Shown: positions 34,004 through 41,739 of the stretch, piece after piece
Numbering within the stretch: position 1 is the stretch's first letter
Layout of the letters: every line of letters starts with the position of its first letter
Source: a virus
Virus record (IMG/VR): IMGVR_UViG_3300009370_001221
Span: 171,364 to 235,363 of that record
Reading direction: 5' to 3' (one strand)
DNA: 64,000 bases
Notes under the pieces: generated by a model
Seen by the model: the letters and a program-made list of their open reading frames with translations, nothing else
What the model was told of the DNA's origin: nothing
The model's database searches: none
Position numbers and translations under genes: made by a program

Positions 34004-34974
34004 TACGCCTCCGAGTAACTCGAGTTTAAAATTTCACTAAATCTTTGAGCATCATCACCTAACTTTTGTAGGTTATGCTTGCCACAAAACTTCATAAAAT
34101 GAATCCCTACACTAGTATTCTTTTTTGCTGTAATACTGTTTATAGTTTCATTCATTTGTTCTCTAATATCGTCTGGTTGCTCCATTAAGTCAATCAGTCT
34201 TTTGTTGCGCTCGTAATCATCCTTTACTCTATGCTCAACATTATTGTGATCAACCCAACGTTGAAGCATCATATTGTTCCAAGCAAAACCTTGATTGGTT
34301 CTGTCCTCAAATGCTTCTAATAATTTGTTCTTTCTAATGCGTGGATACGCACTAAAGACGTTATCACTAGCATCACCTCTCATACACTTCTCAAATAATA
34401 ACCACTCGGGATTCGGTATTTCTTTTGGCTCTTTGGTCTTTTTATCTATGACCATGTCGCCTTTTTTATCAAATATACCGCATACTGTTATTAGTTGATC
34501 TGTGATGCCATTGTATTGTTTAACGTTATCTTTTATAAGTTGATAGAAATCGCTATCACTACTTATAATGTAGTGTTCATCAAACGGGTGATTTTGAATA
34601 AAACCCGCAATTAAATCATCCGCTTCTAATACATCGTTTTGTATTACTGAGCAGTTTGTTCTGTCGTCTAAAAACTTAACAAAGTCAGTAAACACTTCCC
34701 AAAAGAGTTCGTCTTCTTCTTGTTCTTTTTCAGTGAGTGCTTGTCGTGCTACAACCCTATTCTTTTTATAGGGCTCGTAATAATCTTTACGCCAACTGCG
34801 TCCTTCCAAACAAAAGATAACGTGGTCAGCATTAAATTCGCGCCATACTTTAGCAACACTATTAAGTGTCACATGTATAGCAAGTCCTAGTTTTGTATCA
34901 GTATCGACACTCTTTGCTACAACATGCCTTGCTCTGAAGAACATGTTGGCGGTGTCTATTAGTAAATATTTCAT
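34003..34974 (-). CDS. 5'-3' exonuclease / RNase H (T4-type)
   Basis: 323 aa, flap-endonuclease-family 5' nuclease like T4 RNase H, which removes RNA primers. YLLIDTANMFFRARHVV at the start has the first metal Asp, HVIFCLEGRSWRKDYYEPYK the conserved Lys/Arg helix, EADDLIAGFIQ the acidic pair, and IISSDSDFYQL the further Asp residues; CMRGDASDNVF is the H3TH-like motif. Its stop shares a base with the purN start region. A core replication gene of T4-like phages. Confidence 0.92.
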   Translation of the reverse strand: MKYLLIDTANMFFRARHVVAKSVDTDTKLGLAIHVTLNSVAKVWREFNADHVIFCLEGRSWRKDYYEPYKKNRVVARQALTEKEQEEDELFWEVFTDFVKFLDDRTNCSVIQNDVLEADDLIAGFIQNHPFDEHYIISSDSDFYQLIKDNVKQYNGITDQLITVCGIFDKKGDMVIDKKTKEPKEIPNPEWLLFEKCMRGDASDNVFSAYPRIRKNKLLEAFEDRTNQGFAWNNMMLQRWVDHNNVEHRVKDDYERNKRLIDLMEQPDDIREQMNETINSITAKKNTSVGIHFMKFCGKHNLQKLGDDAQRFSEILNSSYSEA

Positions 34975-35041
34975 AGCGCACTCTATGGAATTGAAGTTAC
35001 GGCCACCCCAGGTGATGGCCGATCACTTCTGTTGATGTGTT

Positions 35042-35272
35042 TTACTTCTTAGTAAAAAGCCAATACAGGACTGCGGCCGCTACTAATCCAACTAGGCCGT
35101 TACTACCAAGTGAACTCACCAGTCCTATAATATTGCCTACAACATCACCGGGCAAAAATGCCACTGAAGGTCCAAAGATAATTTGGACAATTACTGCTAA
35201 GGCGATTAAAGATACACCAACTTCCGTTAGTTTACTCACCCACCCTAAAACAGTGTCTACGATGCCAGCCAT
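35042..35272 (-). CDS. Small two-helix membrane protein (holin-like)
   Basis: 76 aa from the ATG of MAGIVDTVLGWVSKLTEVG, chosen for the perfect AGGAGG eight bases upstream. Two hydrophobic helices (VSLIALAVIVQIIFG and GLVGLVAAAVLYWLF), a short loop and a Lys-Lys end give the shape of a small holin. No lysin is visible beside it, so the call stays tentative. It has a consensus promoter and a structured leader of about 80 bases. Confidence 0.6.
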   Translation of the reverse strand: MAGIVDTVLGWVSKLTEVGVSLIALAVIVQIIFGPSVAFLPGDVVGNIIGLVSSLGSNGLVGLVAAAVLYWLFTKK

Positions 35273-35301
35273 ATTAATACCTCCTGAGGTTTTATCGATT
35301 G

Positions 35302-35350
35302 TGCATAATTGATGCACTGGCAAATCATAATTGCCCAATTGCAACTATGA
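35302..35350 (-). promoter_or_regulatory. Structured 5' leader of holin-like gene
   Basis: Two hairpins in the predicted leader: an 8-base stem (35327-35334 with 35343-35350) and a perfect 6-base stem GTGCAT/ATGCAC (35302-35318), 20 bases before the AGGAGG. Could control translation timing. Confidence 0.4.
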
Positions 35351-35357
35351 TCTATAT

Positions 35358-35386
35358 AGTATAACAAGTTATACCATTTTTGTCAA
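35358..35386 (-). promoter_or_regulatory. Consensus promoter of holin-like gene
   Basis: Minus strand TTGACA, exactly 17 bases, TATACT. It lies over the 3' end of the upstream 35369 gene and predicts a start about seven bases downstream of the -10. Confidence 0.8.
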
Positions 35387-35959
35387 TCTATTCAACAGAA
35401 CACGAGCCCATGCTTTATGACCAAATGGGCCATAGTATTCTGTGCCTGGATTGAAGAAGAGATTCTGTTTTGTCAATTGTGAAACCATAGTTTCCTGTGG
35501 ATCATACGGACCGATATAAGAGTCTCCAAAATCATATCGATCATTTTCCTGAATATTCAGGCAATTGACCGTATTGAACATGAGATGTTTTGTTTTAGTT
35601 TTATTCAATTGTTCATGTAATTGAATAATATCTTTTAACATACTTTCATGTCCTCGTAATAAACCATCCCAGTCCTCAAAGCCTATTATAGCAATTACAT
35701 CTTCTGGGTGTGGTTTAGGATTAATATATCGCATAGTTTCCATCATAATAGATTCATTATTATAATGTGATTTCGATATATTAAAACTTCCTATTTGCAT
35801 TACTGGCGTTATATGTATTGGCCAGGCTTTTGCTTTATTATCTGGATGTGGAACATCGCCATGATGTCTCCATAATTGATCATCACTTGCAGATGAATAA
35901 TCATTGACGCATTTTGCGCCTGCTGTATGAGCACCGCCAACACAGACAATACTGCTCAT
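35369..35959 (-). CDS. Degenerate SGNH-like protein lacking the nucleophile
   Basis: 196 aa. The N-terminus IVCVGGAHTAGAK sits where related marine-phage proteins have a Gly-Cys-Ser-His-Thr block I; here Ala replaces the Ser. The C-terminal FGHKAWARVLLNRL resembles the His block. If the alignment is right, the protein keeps the fold but not the hydrolase chemistry. Overlaps the 35956 gene by 4 bases. Confidence 0.45.
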   Translation of the reverse strand: MSSIVCVGGAHTAGAKCVNDYSSASDDQLWRHHGDVPHPDNKAKAWPIHITPVMQIGSFNISKSHYNNESIMMETMRYINPKPHPEDVIAIIGFEDWDGLLRGHESMLKDIIQLHEQLNKTKTKHLMFNTVNCLNIQENDRYDFGDSYIGPYDPQETMVSQLTKQNLFFNPGTEYYGPFGHKAWARVLLNRLTKMV

Positions 35960-36186
35960 TTTTCTTTATTGAACCATTTCCATGCTTGAGCATCAATCCA
36001 TTTTTTACCAATGTAAATCAATGCTATTAATATTAGAACTATAAATGCATCACCATACCACGGCAAGTCAGTATTGAGACTGACACCACCAACATTTAAT
36101 CCTTCATCAGATGGAATATTTGTTTGCTGTACTATTACAGAATTATCGTCTGTATTAACAGTAATTGTTTTACCACTTTCACTCAT
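35956..36186 (-). CDS. Single-pass membrane protein, 76 aa
   Basis: A polar Ser/Thr/Asn-rich N-terminal half is followed by one hydrophobic helix (YGDAFIVLILIALIYIG) and a basic/aromatic end (KKWIDAQAWKWFNKEK). Probably N-out, C-in. Small phage membrane protein; a spanin- or pinholin-like role cannot be shown. Confidence 0.55.
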   Translation of the reverse strand: MSESGKTITVNTDDNSVIVQQTNIPSDEGLNVGGVSLNTDLPWYGDAFIVLILIALIYIGKKWIDAQAWKWFNKEK

Positions 36187-36566
36187 TCGTATTCTCTCCT
36201 GCCACCTTCTATTTCTCGTCCTTGAATAATACTATTTGAAAATACTTCTTCGTCATATTGTTCTAATGCAATTTGTTTACATAAATCTTGGAACCATTGA
36301 TCTACTACATCTTCATCAGTGTCACCAGTCAAGCCATGCCCACGTAACATCTTTACGAAATACTCGTTCCAGTCTAGTTCAAAAGCACCATTGCGTGGAT
36401 TATCAACATCTATTTCCACGTCAACAATAGTAAACCAAGGCTCTTCATTTTTAGTCGCTTGTTCTTTTGGTGTTAATTTTGCTTTTTTAGGAGCAGGTTG
36501 TTCTGCTTTTGGTTCTGGTTTTGGCTTGCGATTAATTGCCTTGCCTAATTTATCAAATAATCCCAT
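36183..36566 (-). CDS. Conserved phage protein, 127 aa
   Basis: A Lys/Pro-rich N-terminal tail precedes a compact domain with PWFTIVDVEIDVDNPRNGAF, ELDWNEYFVKMLRGHG and VVDQWFQDLCKQI, a pattern I recognise from conserved proteins of T4-like cyanophages. Function unknown, probably virion- or assembly-related. Confidence 0.7.
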   Translation of the reverse strand: MGLFDKLGKAINRKPKPEPKAEQPAPKKAKLTPKEQATKNEEPWFTIVDVEIDVDNPRNGAFELDWNEYFVKMLRGHGLTGDTDEDVVDQWFQDLCKQIALEQYDEEVFSNSIIQGREIEGGRREYE

Positions 36567-36823
36567 TATTGTATTACCGTGCCATCTTTTTGTTTAATTG
36601 CTACTGCCATTTCAATTCCTTCTGGAGTTAATTCGACATAATCTTCATACATTTCTTCTGAAATATCAGAAGAATCAACACCAAATAGTAGTAATAATGA
36701 ACCAACTGATATCTCAGTTATGCCTTCATTTCTGCATTCCAATAGAACTTTTAACATAAGTTCTTCTATTTTTGGATCATTTTGTTTTACGGGCAAGTTG
36801 CTTAAATATTCTGGTATGTCCAT
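36566..36823 (-). CDS. Hypothetical acidic protein, 85 aa
   Basis: Helical acidic protein (DPKIEELMLKVLLECRNEG; SSDISEEMYEDYVEL). It shares single-base overlaps with the QueE gene and the 36183 gene. No recognised family. Confidence 0.55.
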   Translation of the reverse strand: MDIPEYLSNLPVKQNDPKIEELMLKVLLECRNEGITEISVGSLLLLFGVDSSDISEEMYEDYVELTPEGIEMAVAIKQKDGTVIQ

Positions 36824-37662
36824 TATGTTCCCCAGGCGTTTCCAAATAAATCGGAATGTAGTCTTGGACTGTATTTAAGTCCGTATTTCATTGCTAGATC
36901 TGCAACGTAGCGTGAATTAAAGGAATAATCTTCGTAGCATCCGCCTACTGGCATTACATATACTGGACAATTTACTCCAGCACTTCTGTATGCCTCTACA
37001 GCCTCCAGCACTTCATTAATACCCTCTTCATTATCTATCACGAATTTAAAATACATATCTGATTTTTGAACGGCAGAATATTCTTTTGCTACGTCTGGTT
37101 TAATAGCATCCGACCATATTTCGCCACTTGCTGATAGTTTAGGACTACAAGACCAAGTTATCCATGGCCTGTCAGTACCAGCAAAAAAGTCATTCCATCG
37201 TAATTCTTGTGTTGTATTTGTCTCAAATGTCATGTGCTTTAAACTACTCATTCTTGGATGCTTTAATAATGGCTCATATATACGTTGCCATAACATAGGT
37301 TCACCGCCTGTTACAACTAAATGTATTTCTTCCCATTGATTGCGCGGTGTTATATCTAATAAATCTGTTACTACGCCGTCTATGTCAGTTGTTGTAGCAA
37401 ATCGTTTAAAACGCGGATCCCAACTAGCATAACTATCACAACCTGTTTTAACTAATGGTAATCCATCCATTGCGGTATAATCATCTGGATCAACCCACAA
37501 CCGCTCTTCACTTACCTGCCGTTGTCCAGCACTAACCTCTGGCATTCCAAAGCCTTGGCATTTGAAGTTACAACCAAATAAACGTAGGAATACACTTGGT
37601 GTTCCTACCCATCTACCTTCGCCTTGTAGGCTGTAGAATATTTCAGTATATCTAACTTTCAT
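36823..37662 (-). CDS. queE: 7-carboxy-7-deazaguanine synthase, variant cluster motif
   Basis: 279-aa radical SAM enzyme making 7-carboxy-7-deazaguanine from carboxytetrahydropterin. FYSLQGEGRWVGTPSVFLRL and FGCNFKC are typical of QueE, but the third cluster Cys is not at CX2C: residues 36-74 form an insertion and the expected CDT-like element appears as GCDSYASWD (Cys75). The cluster spacing would thus be CX3CX39C. HLVVTGGEPMLWQ and FETNTTQEL are the usual later motifs. It overlaps the 86-aa gene next to the amidinotransferase. Confidence 0.9.
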   Translation of the reverse strand: MKVRYTEIFYSLQGEGRWVGTPSVFLRLFGCNFKCQGFGMPEVSAGQRQVSEERLWVDPDDYTAMDGLPLVKTGCDSYASWDPRFKRFATTTDIDGVVTDLLDITPRNQWEEIHLVVTGGEPMLWQRIYEPLLKHPRMSSLKHMTFETNTTQELRWNDFFAGTDRPWITWSCSPKLSASGEIWSDAIKPDVAKEYSAVQKSDMYFKFVIDNEEGINEVLEAVEAYRSAGVNCPVYVMPVGGCYEDYSFNSRYVADLAMKYGLKYSPRLHSDLFGNAWGT

Positions 37663-37912
37663 CTTTCTTTTGTTGCTCCATCCATTCTTTCATATCACGT
37701 TTATAGTGTGGTCCGAACCAATGTCGCATTGCCTCTATATGTTTTTTCTCACGTTCTTTTTCATTCTTTTCATGCTCATTTACTATTATAACAATATTCT
37801 TCAAATTGTCAATAGTTACATCTTCTTTTGGCGCACGATAATAATGTGGCTCTTTAAAGTTCTTTAGACTATTTTCCGCAAGTTCTTTAATTTTTTCTAA
37901 TTCATCTTGCAT
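37652..37912 (-). CDS. Hypothetical charged protein, 86 aa
   Basis: Highly charged and probably coiled-coil (QDELEKIKELAENSLKNFKE; NEHEKNEKEREKKHIEAM), ending HYKRDMKEWMEQQKKDES. It overlaps QueE and the amidinotransferase by 11 bases each, so it is tightly coupled in the deazaguanine operon. No function recognised. Confidence 0.6.
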   Translation of the reverse strand: MQDELEKIKELAENSLKNFKEPHYYRAPKEDVTIDNLKNIVIIVNEHEKNEKEREKKHIEAMRHWFGPHYKRDMKEWMEQQKKDES

Positions 37913-39056
37913 AACTTTCTATTCCGCCTTCTCTGTGTATGTCCAATGTTAGGCAATGTAGTCCACCATCCCAAAAGAATCTATGTCTAAACGGTGCTAC
38001 TATAGGTTCTATATTGTGTGATCTAAACCATTTAAATAAGTCTTTATTTTCTGTTAAGCATAATACTGTTTCAGGATTTATTACTAATACGTTTACGTCC
38101 CATACTGTTTCCTCACAAAAACCTACCCAATCACTAAACCAGTTATCCACAAAACTAATAAGATCATCATTATGTTCCTCACCAGGAATCCACCATTTAC
38201 CTCTTACCTTGTCTCTAACTTCTAAAAATGGTGACATATTAGACCACTGTGCATCAGGCAAATAATATACGTCCCAACTAGGAAAGTATTTTTTAAAATT
38301 TAATGCTTCTCCGTTACTAATCCAAACGCCAGGTTTAATTGGATTATATATACCATCACTATGTCCATCATTGAAAGCAGTTATTATAGTATAATCTTTT
38401 AATTGCTTTTTAAAATAGTTATAGATATCTATTGGTAACCCATCTAATATTATAGTGTCTCCAAGTCTAACAATACTAGGAGCATCGTTACTATTTCCAA
38501 ATGGAAGATCATCTATAATATTTCCATCGTATTTGTGTAGTTTATTAAATAATGGTTCTAGTGCCGCTATCGTTGCTGGGAAATCTCCGTGATCCTTGCG
38601 TACATCTTTTCTTGTAAGCCTGTATATTGAATCTTTAATAACAATTTGTTCATCTCTTACCATGAGTGGAGGACGAGTTAAGTCACCTGGAAATTCATGT
38701 ATATTGTAATTGTCTAGATATTCTGTAACACCATTTATATCTTTAAATTTAGGCCATTTTTGTAATACTAAATCTCTACGCACTTCCAAGTTATCATCTA
38801 AACATTCTCGCCCTACTTTGTATACATTATACATATTTTCAAAGTCAAATACTTTAGGTCGATTGACTTTTACATTGTACTTCTCTAGTATTTCTCGTAT
38901 GTTCTCTAAATCTTCTATAGTTTCTTCTGTTATTTGTCGCAGAACATTTCTAACACTATTATTTTCTATATAATCAAAAAAGTCAGGACGATAACAATCA
39001 CCAAGCCAACATTCAACTAATGGCTGAAATCCTGTGTTGCAATTTATTACAGCCAA
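37902..39056 (-). CDS. Amidinotransferase (arginine:glycine amidinotransferase family)
   Basis: 384 aa of the guanidino-group-modifying superfamily. Comparison with AGAT from memory places the catalytic triad in SNDAPSIVRLGDT (Asp), FNDGHSDGIYNP (His) and GGLHCLTLDIHREGG (Cys); the flanking strands (VNVLVINPETVLCL; FKKYFPSWDVYYLP) also align. Such enzymes move an amidino group from arginine to a primary amine. It lies between QueE and QueD and overlaps QueD by 10 bases, suggesting the acceptor may be a deazaguanine amine. That last point is inference. Confidence 0.8.
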   Translation of the reverse strand: MAVINCNTGFQPLVECWLGDCYRPDFFDYIENNSVRNVLRQITEETIEDLENIREILEKYNVKVNRPKVFDFENMYNVYKVGRECLDDNLEVRRDLVLQKWPKFKDINGVTEYLDNYNIHEFPGDLTRPPLMVRDEQIVIKDSIYRLTRKDVRKDHGDFPATIAALEPLFNKLHKYDGNIIDDLPFGNSNDAPSIVRLGDTIILDGLPIDIYNYFKKQLKDYTIITAFNDGHSDGIYNPIKPGVWISNGEALNFKKYFPSWDVYYLPDAQWSNMSPFLEVRDKVRGKWWIPGEEHNDDLISFVDNWFSDWVGFCEETVWDVNVLVINPETVLCLTENKDLFKWFRSHNIEPIVAPFRHRFFWDGGLHCLTLDIHREGGIESYAR

Positions 39057-39523
39057 CCTTTAAAGCCAGCATCAGGGTTAGTATAAATGGAACTATTCTT
39101 ATCATTTTCTCTAGACTCTACACTAATAACCCATGCTCGTCCTCTTGTACGTTCCCGCAACCATTCATCTGCCCACATACAAATACGCATAGCAGTTCCT
39201 TCCATACCTGGTCCTTCTTCTTGTACAATTAATTTACATACACCCGCATCGTGCATTGCTTGAAATGTTTCCATCCACGGATCATCATGATCAACTACAA
39301 ATGTATGATCATAATTTTCTTCTAACCATTGTTTTACTCCATCCAAGTCACCATAATCAACAAGGAATCCTTCCTTTGTCATTGTCTGTGCGCCAAATAC
39401 AAAGTGAAAACTACGACTATAACCGTGTATTAAATGGCAATTGCCATCGTGTTTGTGCTGTCTATGAGCACACGGAAAGTTCCAAAAACTTTTCGTTGAT
39501 GTAAATTCTGGTACGTCACTCAT
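39047..39523 (-). CDS. queD: 6-carboxytetrahydropterin synthase (QueD)
   Basis: 158-aa PTPS-fold enzyme of 7-deazaguanine synthesis. FPCAHRQHKHDGNCHLIHGY carries the zinc histidines and catalytic Cys (C-x3-H-G), EGFLVDYGDLDGVKQWLEEN and YDHTFVVDHDDPW are the conserved substrate-side blocks, and the C-terminal half has the usual helix and Glu. It would convert dihydroneopterin triphosphate from FolE into carboxytetrahydropterin for QueE. Overlaps the amidinotransferase gene. Confidence 0.9.
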   Translation of the reverse strand: MSDVPEFTSTKSFWNFPCAHRQHKHDGNCHLIHGYSRSFHFVFGAQTMTKEGFLVDYGDLDGVKQWLEENYDHTFVVDHDDPWMETFQAMHDAGVCKLIVQEEGPGMEGTAMRICMWADEWLRERTRGRAWVISVESRENDKNSSIYTNPDAGFKGWL

Positions 39524-39532
39524 TGCTCTCTC

Positions 39533-39901
39533 CTAATCTATAATTACCATTCTACATAACCAAACTGGTTCATTTTTCTCTGTGTCCCAATGCGAATATT
39601 CTGCAGAGTCAGAATCTGTCCCGCACGTTTTATCTAACCACTGTCTAACTGTTAATCCCTCTTTACAAGCATGGCAAGATGGTATTAATGCGGCACAACA
39701 GTATCGCCCATCTCCATCTGATGGTGGTACAACCTCATCAATTGGCTCACATTGCTCACCAGTGAGTGTATCCATTCCAAGTACTCCCCAACATGCTTTG
39801 CCTTTTTCTGTCTCACCCCTATCACAACCTGCCAAATCAAAGCATAATAGTATCATTACTACCATGCCCAATATATACTGTGTTCTTTGCTTCATTACCA
39901 A
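39533..39901 (-). CDS. Cys-rich lipoprotein, 122 aa
   Basis: Signal peptide MVILLCFDLAGC-type: hydrophobic stretch followed by the lipobox LAGC, so a lipid-anchored envelope protein. The mature part has about ten Cys (GKACWGV, GEQCEPI, RYCCAAL, CHACKEG, KTCGTD, WLCRM) and is acidic, implying several disulfides. It sits between queD and the phosphoribosyltransferase. Possibly a superinfection-exclusion or receptor-masking lipoprotein; unproven. Confidence 0.7.
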   Translation of the reverse strand: MVMKQRTQYILGMVVMILLCFDLAGCDRGETEKGKACWGVLGMDTLTGEQCEPIDEVVPPSDGDGRYCCAALIPSCHACKEGLTVRQWLDKTCGTDSDSAEYSHWDTEKNEPVWLCRMVIID

Positions 39902-40434
39902 TTCCTATTATACCACCAACATTCCCATGGAAATACGACCCACGATGGATCTTCTGTTTTGTTAATTTCACGAGCATTGAATGCTATGTCTTTAAACTCA
40001 CTGCCCGCGTTATTAAACAATACAGCAAATCTGATATTACGTTTCCATAATGCTTTGTTTTCATCAGGCATATGATATCCCTTCCCATAATGATGAAATA
40101 AATGTGGCTCTATAGTATTTTCCCAATCATTTACCATCCATTTGAAAGTTGCGCCAGTGTCATTAATATCATCTATGATAAGAATCTGTTTGCCTTCTAA
40201 TGCATCCAATGGTATTTCAGAATTAGATTCTTGTTGTACATTATCACGTAACCTAACATCTTGTATAACCATAGGACGATTGAGATAGTGACTTAACATT
40301 ACAGCAGGCAACATACCGCCTCGTGGTATGCCTACTATATAATCAGGCACCCAATTGTCTGCGTTCATTTGATGGCAAATGTCTAATACATACGATTTGA
40401 CATCTTGTGTATTAACATCTATCATTTTTGTCAT
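39895..40434 (-). CDS. Phosphoribosyltransferase (purine type)
   Basis: 179-aa type I PRTase. YIVGIPRGGMLPAVMLSHYL has the PPi-loop region, and ILIIDDINDTGATFK is the PRPP-binding signature. Most like hypoxanthine/xanthine or related purine PRTases. In this operon it could act on a purine or deazapurine base. Overlaps the lipoprotein gene by 7 bases. Confidence 0.88.
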   Translation of the reverse strand: MTKMIDVNTQDVKSYVLDICHQMNADNWVPDYIVGIPRGGMLPAVMLSHYLNRPMVIQDVRLRDNVQQESNSEIPLDALEGKQILIIDDINDTGATFKWMVNDWENTIEPHLFHHYGKGYHMPDENKALWKRNIRFAVLFNNAGSEFKDIAFNAREINKTEDPSWVVFPWECWWYNRNW

Positions 40435-40691
40435 TACTTCAACTCCTGTTGTTGATTATCATCCTCTAATAGAGGAAAGTGTTTGGCCTCATATGCCTCA
40501 ATAAGTTCCATCAGTGTCAGCAGTTCCTCAACCCTTTTTAGGGCAGCTTTGTATTCTGCATCAGTTTCAATTGGTTTGTTGCTTGTCATATGTGTTCTGT
40601 CCTTCGTAAATTCTTGGTGCATCTTTTCAAAAGCTTCGACAACCTTTGGATCGTTCATCCACTGCTTTTTAAGTTTGGTAATACTAGTCAT
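40434..40691 (-). CDS. Hypothetical helical protein, 85 aa
   Basis: Charged, helical (TSITKLKKQWMNDPKVVEAF; EYKAALKRVEELLTLMELIE). No ribosome-binding site is evident, and it begins right below the first copy of the duplicated intergenic element. No family recognised. Confidence 0.55.
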   Translation of the reverse strand: MTSITKLKKQWMNDPKVVEAFEKMHQEFTKDRTHMTSNKPIETDAEYKAALKRVEELLTLMELIEAYEAKHFPLLEDDNQQQELK

Positions 40692-40703
40692 GTTACAATG
40701 TTT

Positions 40704-40809
40704 ACAGTTTTTATCTGCATCTCGTCCTTGGGCACTACCCCTATACGCAACTTAATCGTGGCTAATAGTGCTTGCAATACGACAGACCGGGTAACTGAAA
40801 ACCGGAAAA
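40704..40809 (-). ncRNA. Duplicated intergenic element, copy 1 (candidate structured RNA)
   Basis: About 106 bases, nearly identical to 63718-63822. On the minus strand GCACUA (40766-40771) can pair with UAGUGC (40732-40737), and CCGG...CCGG can form a hairpin near the 5' end. It sits between two minus-strand genes, just upstream of the 40434 gene. Could be a small RNA, a leader element or a binding region. Confidence 0.5.
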
Positions 40810-40817
40810 TATATCTC

Positions 40818-40997
40818 TTACCCCTCTTCCCAATGGCGATAATAAAAATGTTTACCAAGGGCATCTATTTCCTGTTGAGGATAACCATTCTCAACAAGCC
40901 ATTTTTTTACATCCTCTACACCTTCTGGTAACGGTTTAGGAAATCCATATCTCCAACCAGAAGGAGGATCAATCATTTTAATCTTCTTTTTTGTCAT
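40818..40997 (-). CDS. Small protein downstream of FolE, 59 aa
   Basis: Reads MTKKKIKMIDPPSGWRYGFP and continues with an acidic helix and KHFYYRHWEEG at the end. The ATG overlaps the folE stop as ATGA, strong evidence of a real coupled gene. The GWRYGFPKPLPEG pattern is typical of short T4-like phage proteins. Function unknown. Confidence 0.65.
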   Translation of the reverse strand: MTKKKIKMIDPPSGWRYGFPKPLPEGVEDVKKWLVENGYPQQEIDALGKHFYYRHWEEG

Positions 40998-41674
40998 GAT
41001 TTGTGTACTAACTGCATAAACTCTGCTCTATGTGCCGAGTCTGTTTTGTATCGTCCACCTAATTTACTTGTGATAGTATATGAACCTGTGTCCTCTACAC
41101 CTCTATGCTTAACACAGAAGTGAGCGGCGTCAATTACCACAGCAACCTCTTCAGTATCTAAAATAAAACTGAGTGCGTGGTAAATTTGTTCTGTTAAACG
41201 TTCTTGTATTTGTGGTCGTTTACTAAAGTATTCTACAATCCTGTTTAATTTGCTTAAACCCAATACTTTGTGTTTCGGAATATATCCTACGTGTGCCTTG
41301 CCATCAATAGCAACTAAATGATGCTCGCAAAAAGAAGATACTTGTATGTTCCTTTCTACAACCATCTCATCGTAGTCTATTTTGTTTGCTACTGCTGTAC
41401 ATTTGGGAAATGCATCTGGACTTAAACCCCAAAATATTTCATTAACATACATTTTAGCAACACGTTTTGGCGTATCCATTAAACTATCGTCTGTTAAATC
41501 CATTCCCACAATCTCAAGAACTTCTTCCATTCTACGTTCGATTGCTTCTATTTTTTCTGTTCTTGAAAGTGTATACAGACTTGAAGTGACAGGCGTTTCA
41601 AGGCCTAACTTTGATAAATGTTCGTGAACTTGCTGACCCAGATGAGAGTCAGTCTTTGTTTTGTTATAACTCAT
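40994..41674 (-). CDS. folE: GTP cyclohydrolase I
   Basis: 226 aa, the normal length. Makes dihydroneopterin triphosphate from GTP, the first step of both folate and 7-deazaguanine synthesis. VSSFCEHHLVAIDGKAHVGY has the zinc Cys and His, HFCVKHRGVEDTGSYT the second Cys and the RGV block, and LMDTPKRVAKMYVNE the N-terminal motif. Preceded by an exact late-promoter-like TATAAATA. With queD, queE and DpdA it gives a phage route to modified DNA. Confidence 0.96.
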   Translation of the reverse strand: MSYNKTKTDSHLGQQVHEHLSKLGLETPVTSSLYTLSRTEKIEAIERRMEEVLEIVGMDLTDDSLMDTPKRVAKMYVNEIFWGLSPDAFPKCTAVANKIDYDEMVVERNIQVSSFCEHHLVAIDGKAHVGYIPKHKVLGLSKLNRIVEYFSKRPQIQERLTEQIYHALSFILDTEEVAVVIDAAHFCVKHRGVEDTGSYTITSKLGGRYKTDSAHRAEFMQLVHKS

Positions 41675-41731
41675 TTTCCTTCCTTACTCGGTTGTTGTTT
41701 TACATCAGTTACCTTTGTGTAACTCTGCTAA

Positions 41732-41739
41732 TATTTATA
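41732..41739 (-). promoter_or_regulatory. Late-promoter-like TATAAATA upstream of folE
   Basis: Exact match to the T4 late promoter -10 element on the minus strand, about 58 bases before the folE start and overlapping the end of the glycosyltransferase gene. Confidence 0.45.

Noticed and set aside
40704-40809. Plus-strand RNA or tRNA-like reading of the duplicated element
   Set aside because: No tRNA T-loop or acceptor pairing is present, and the copy-to-copy change breaks the stem on the plus strand.
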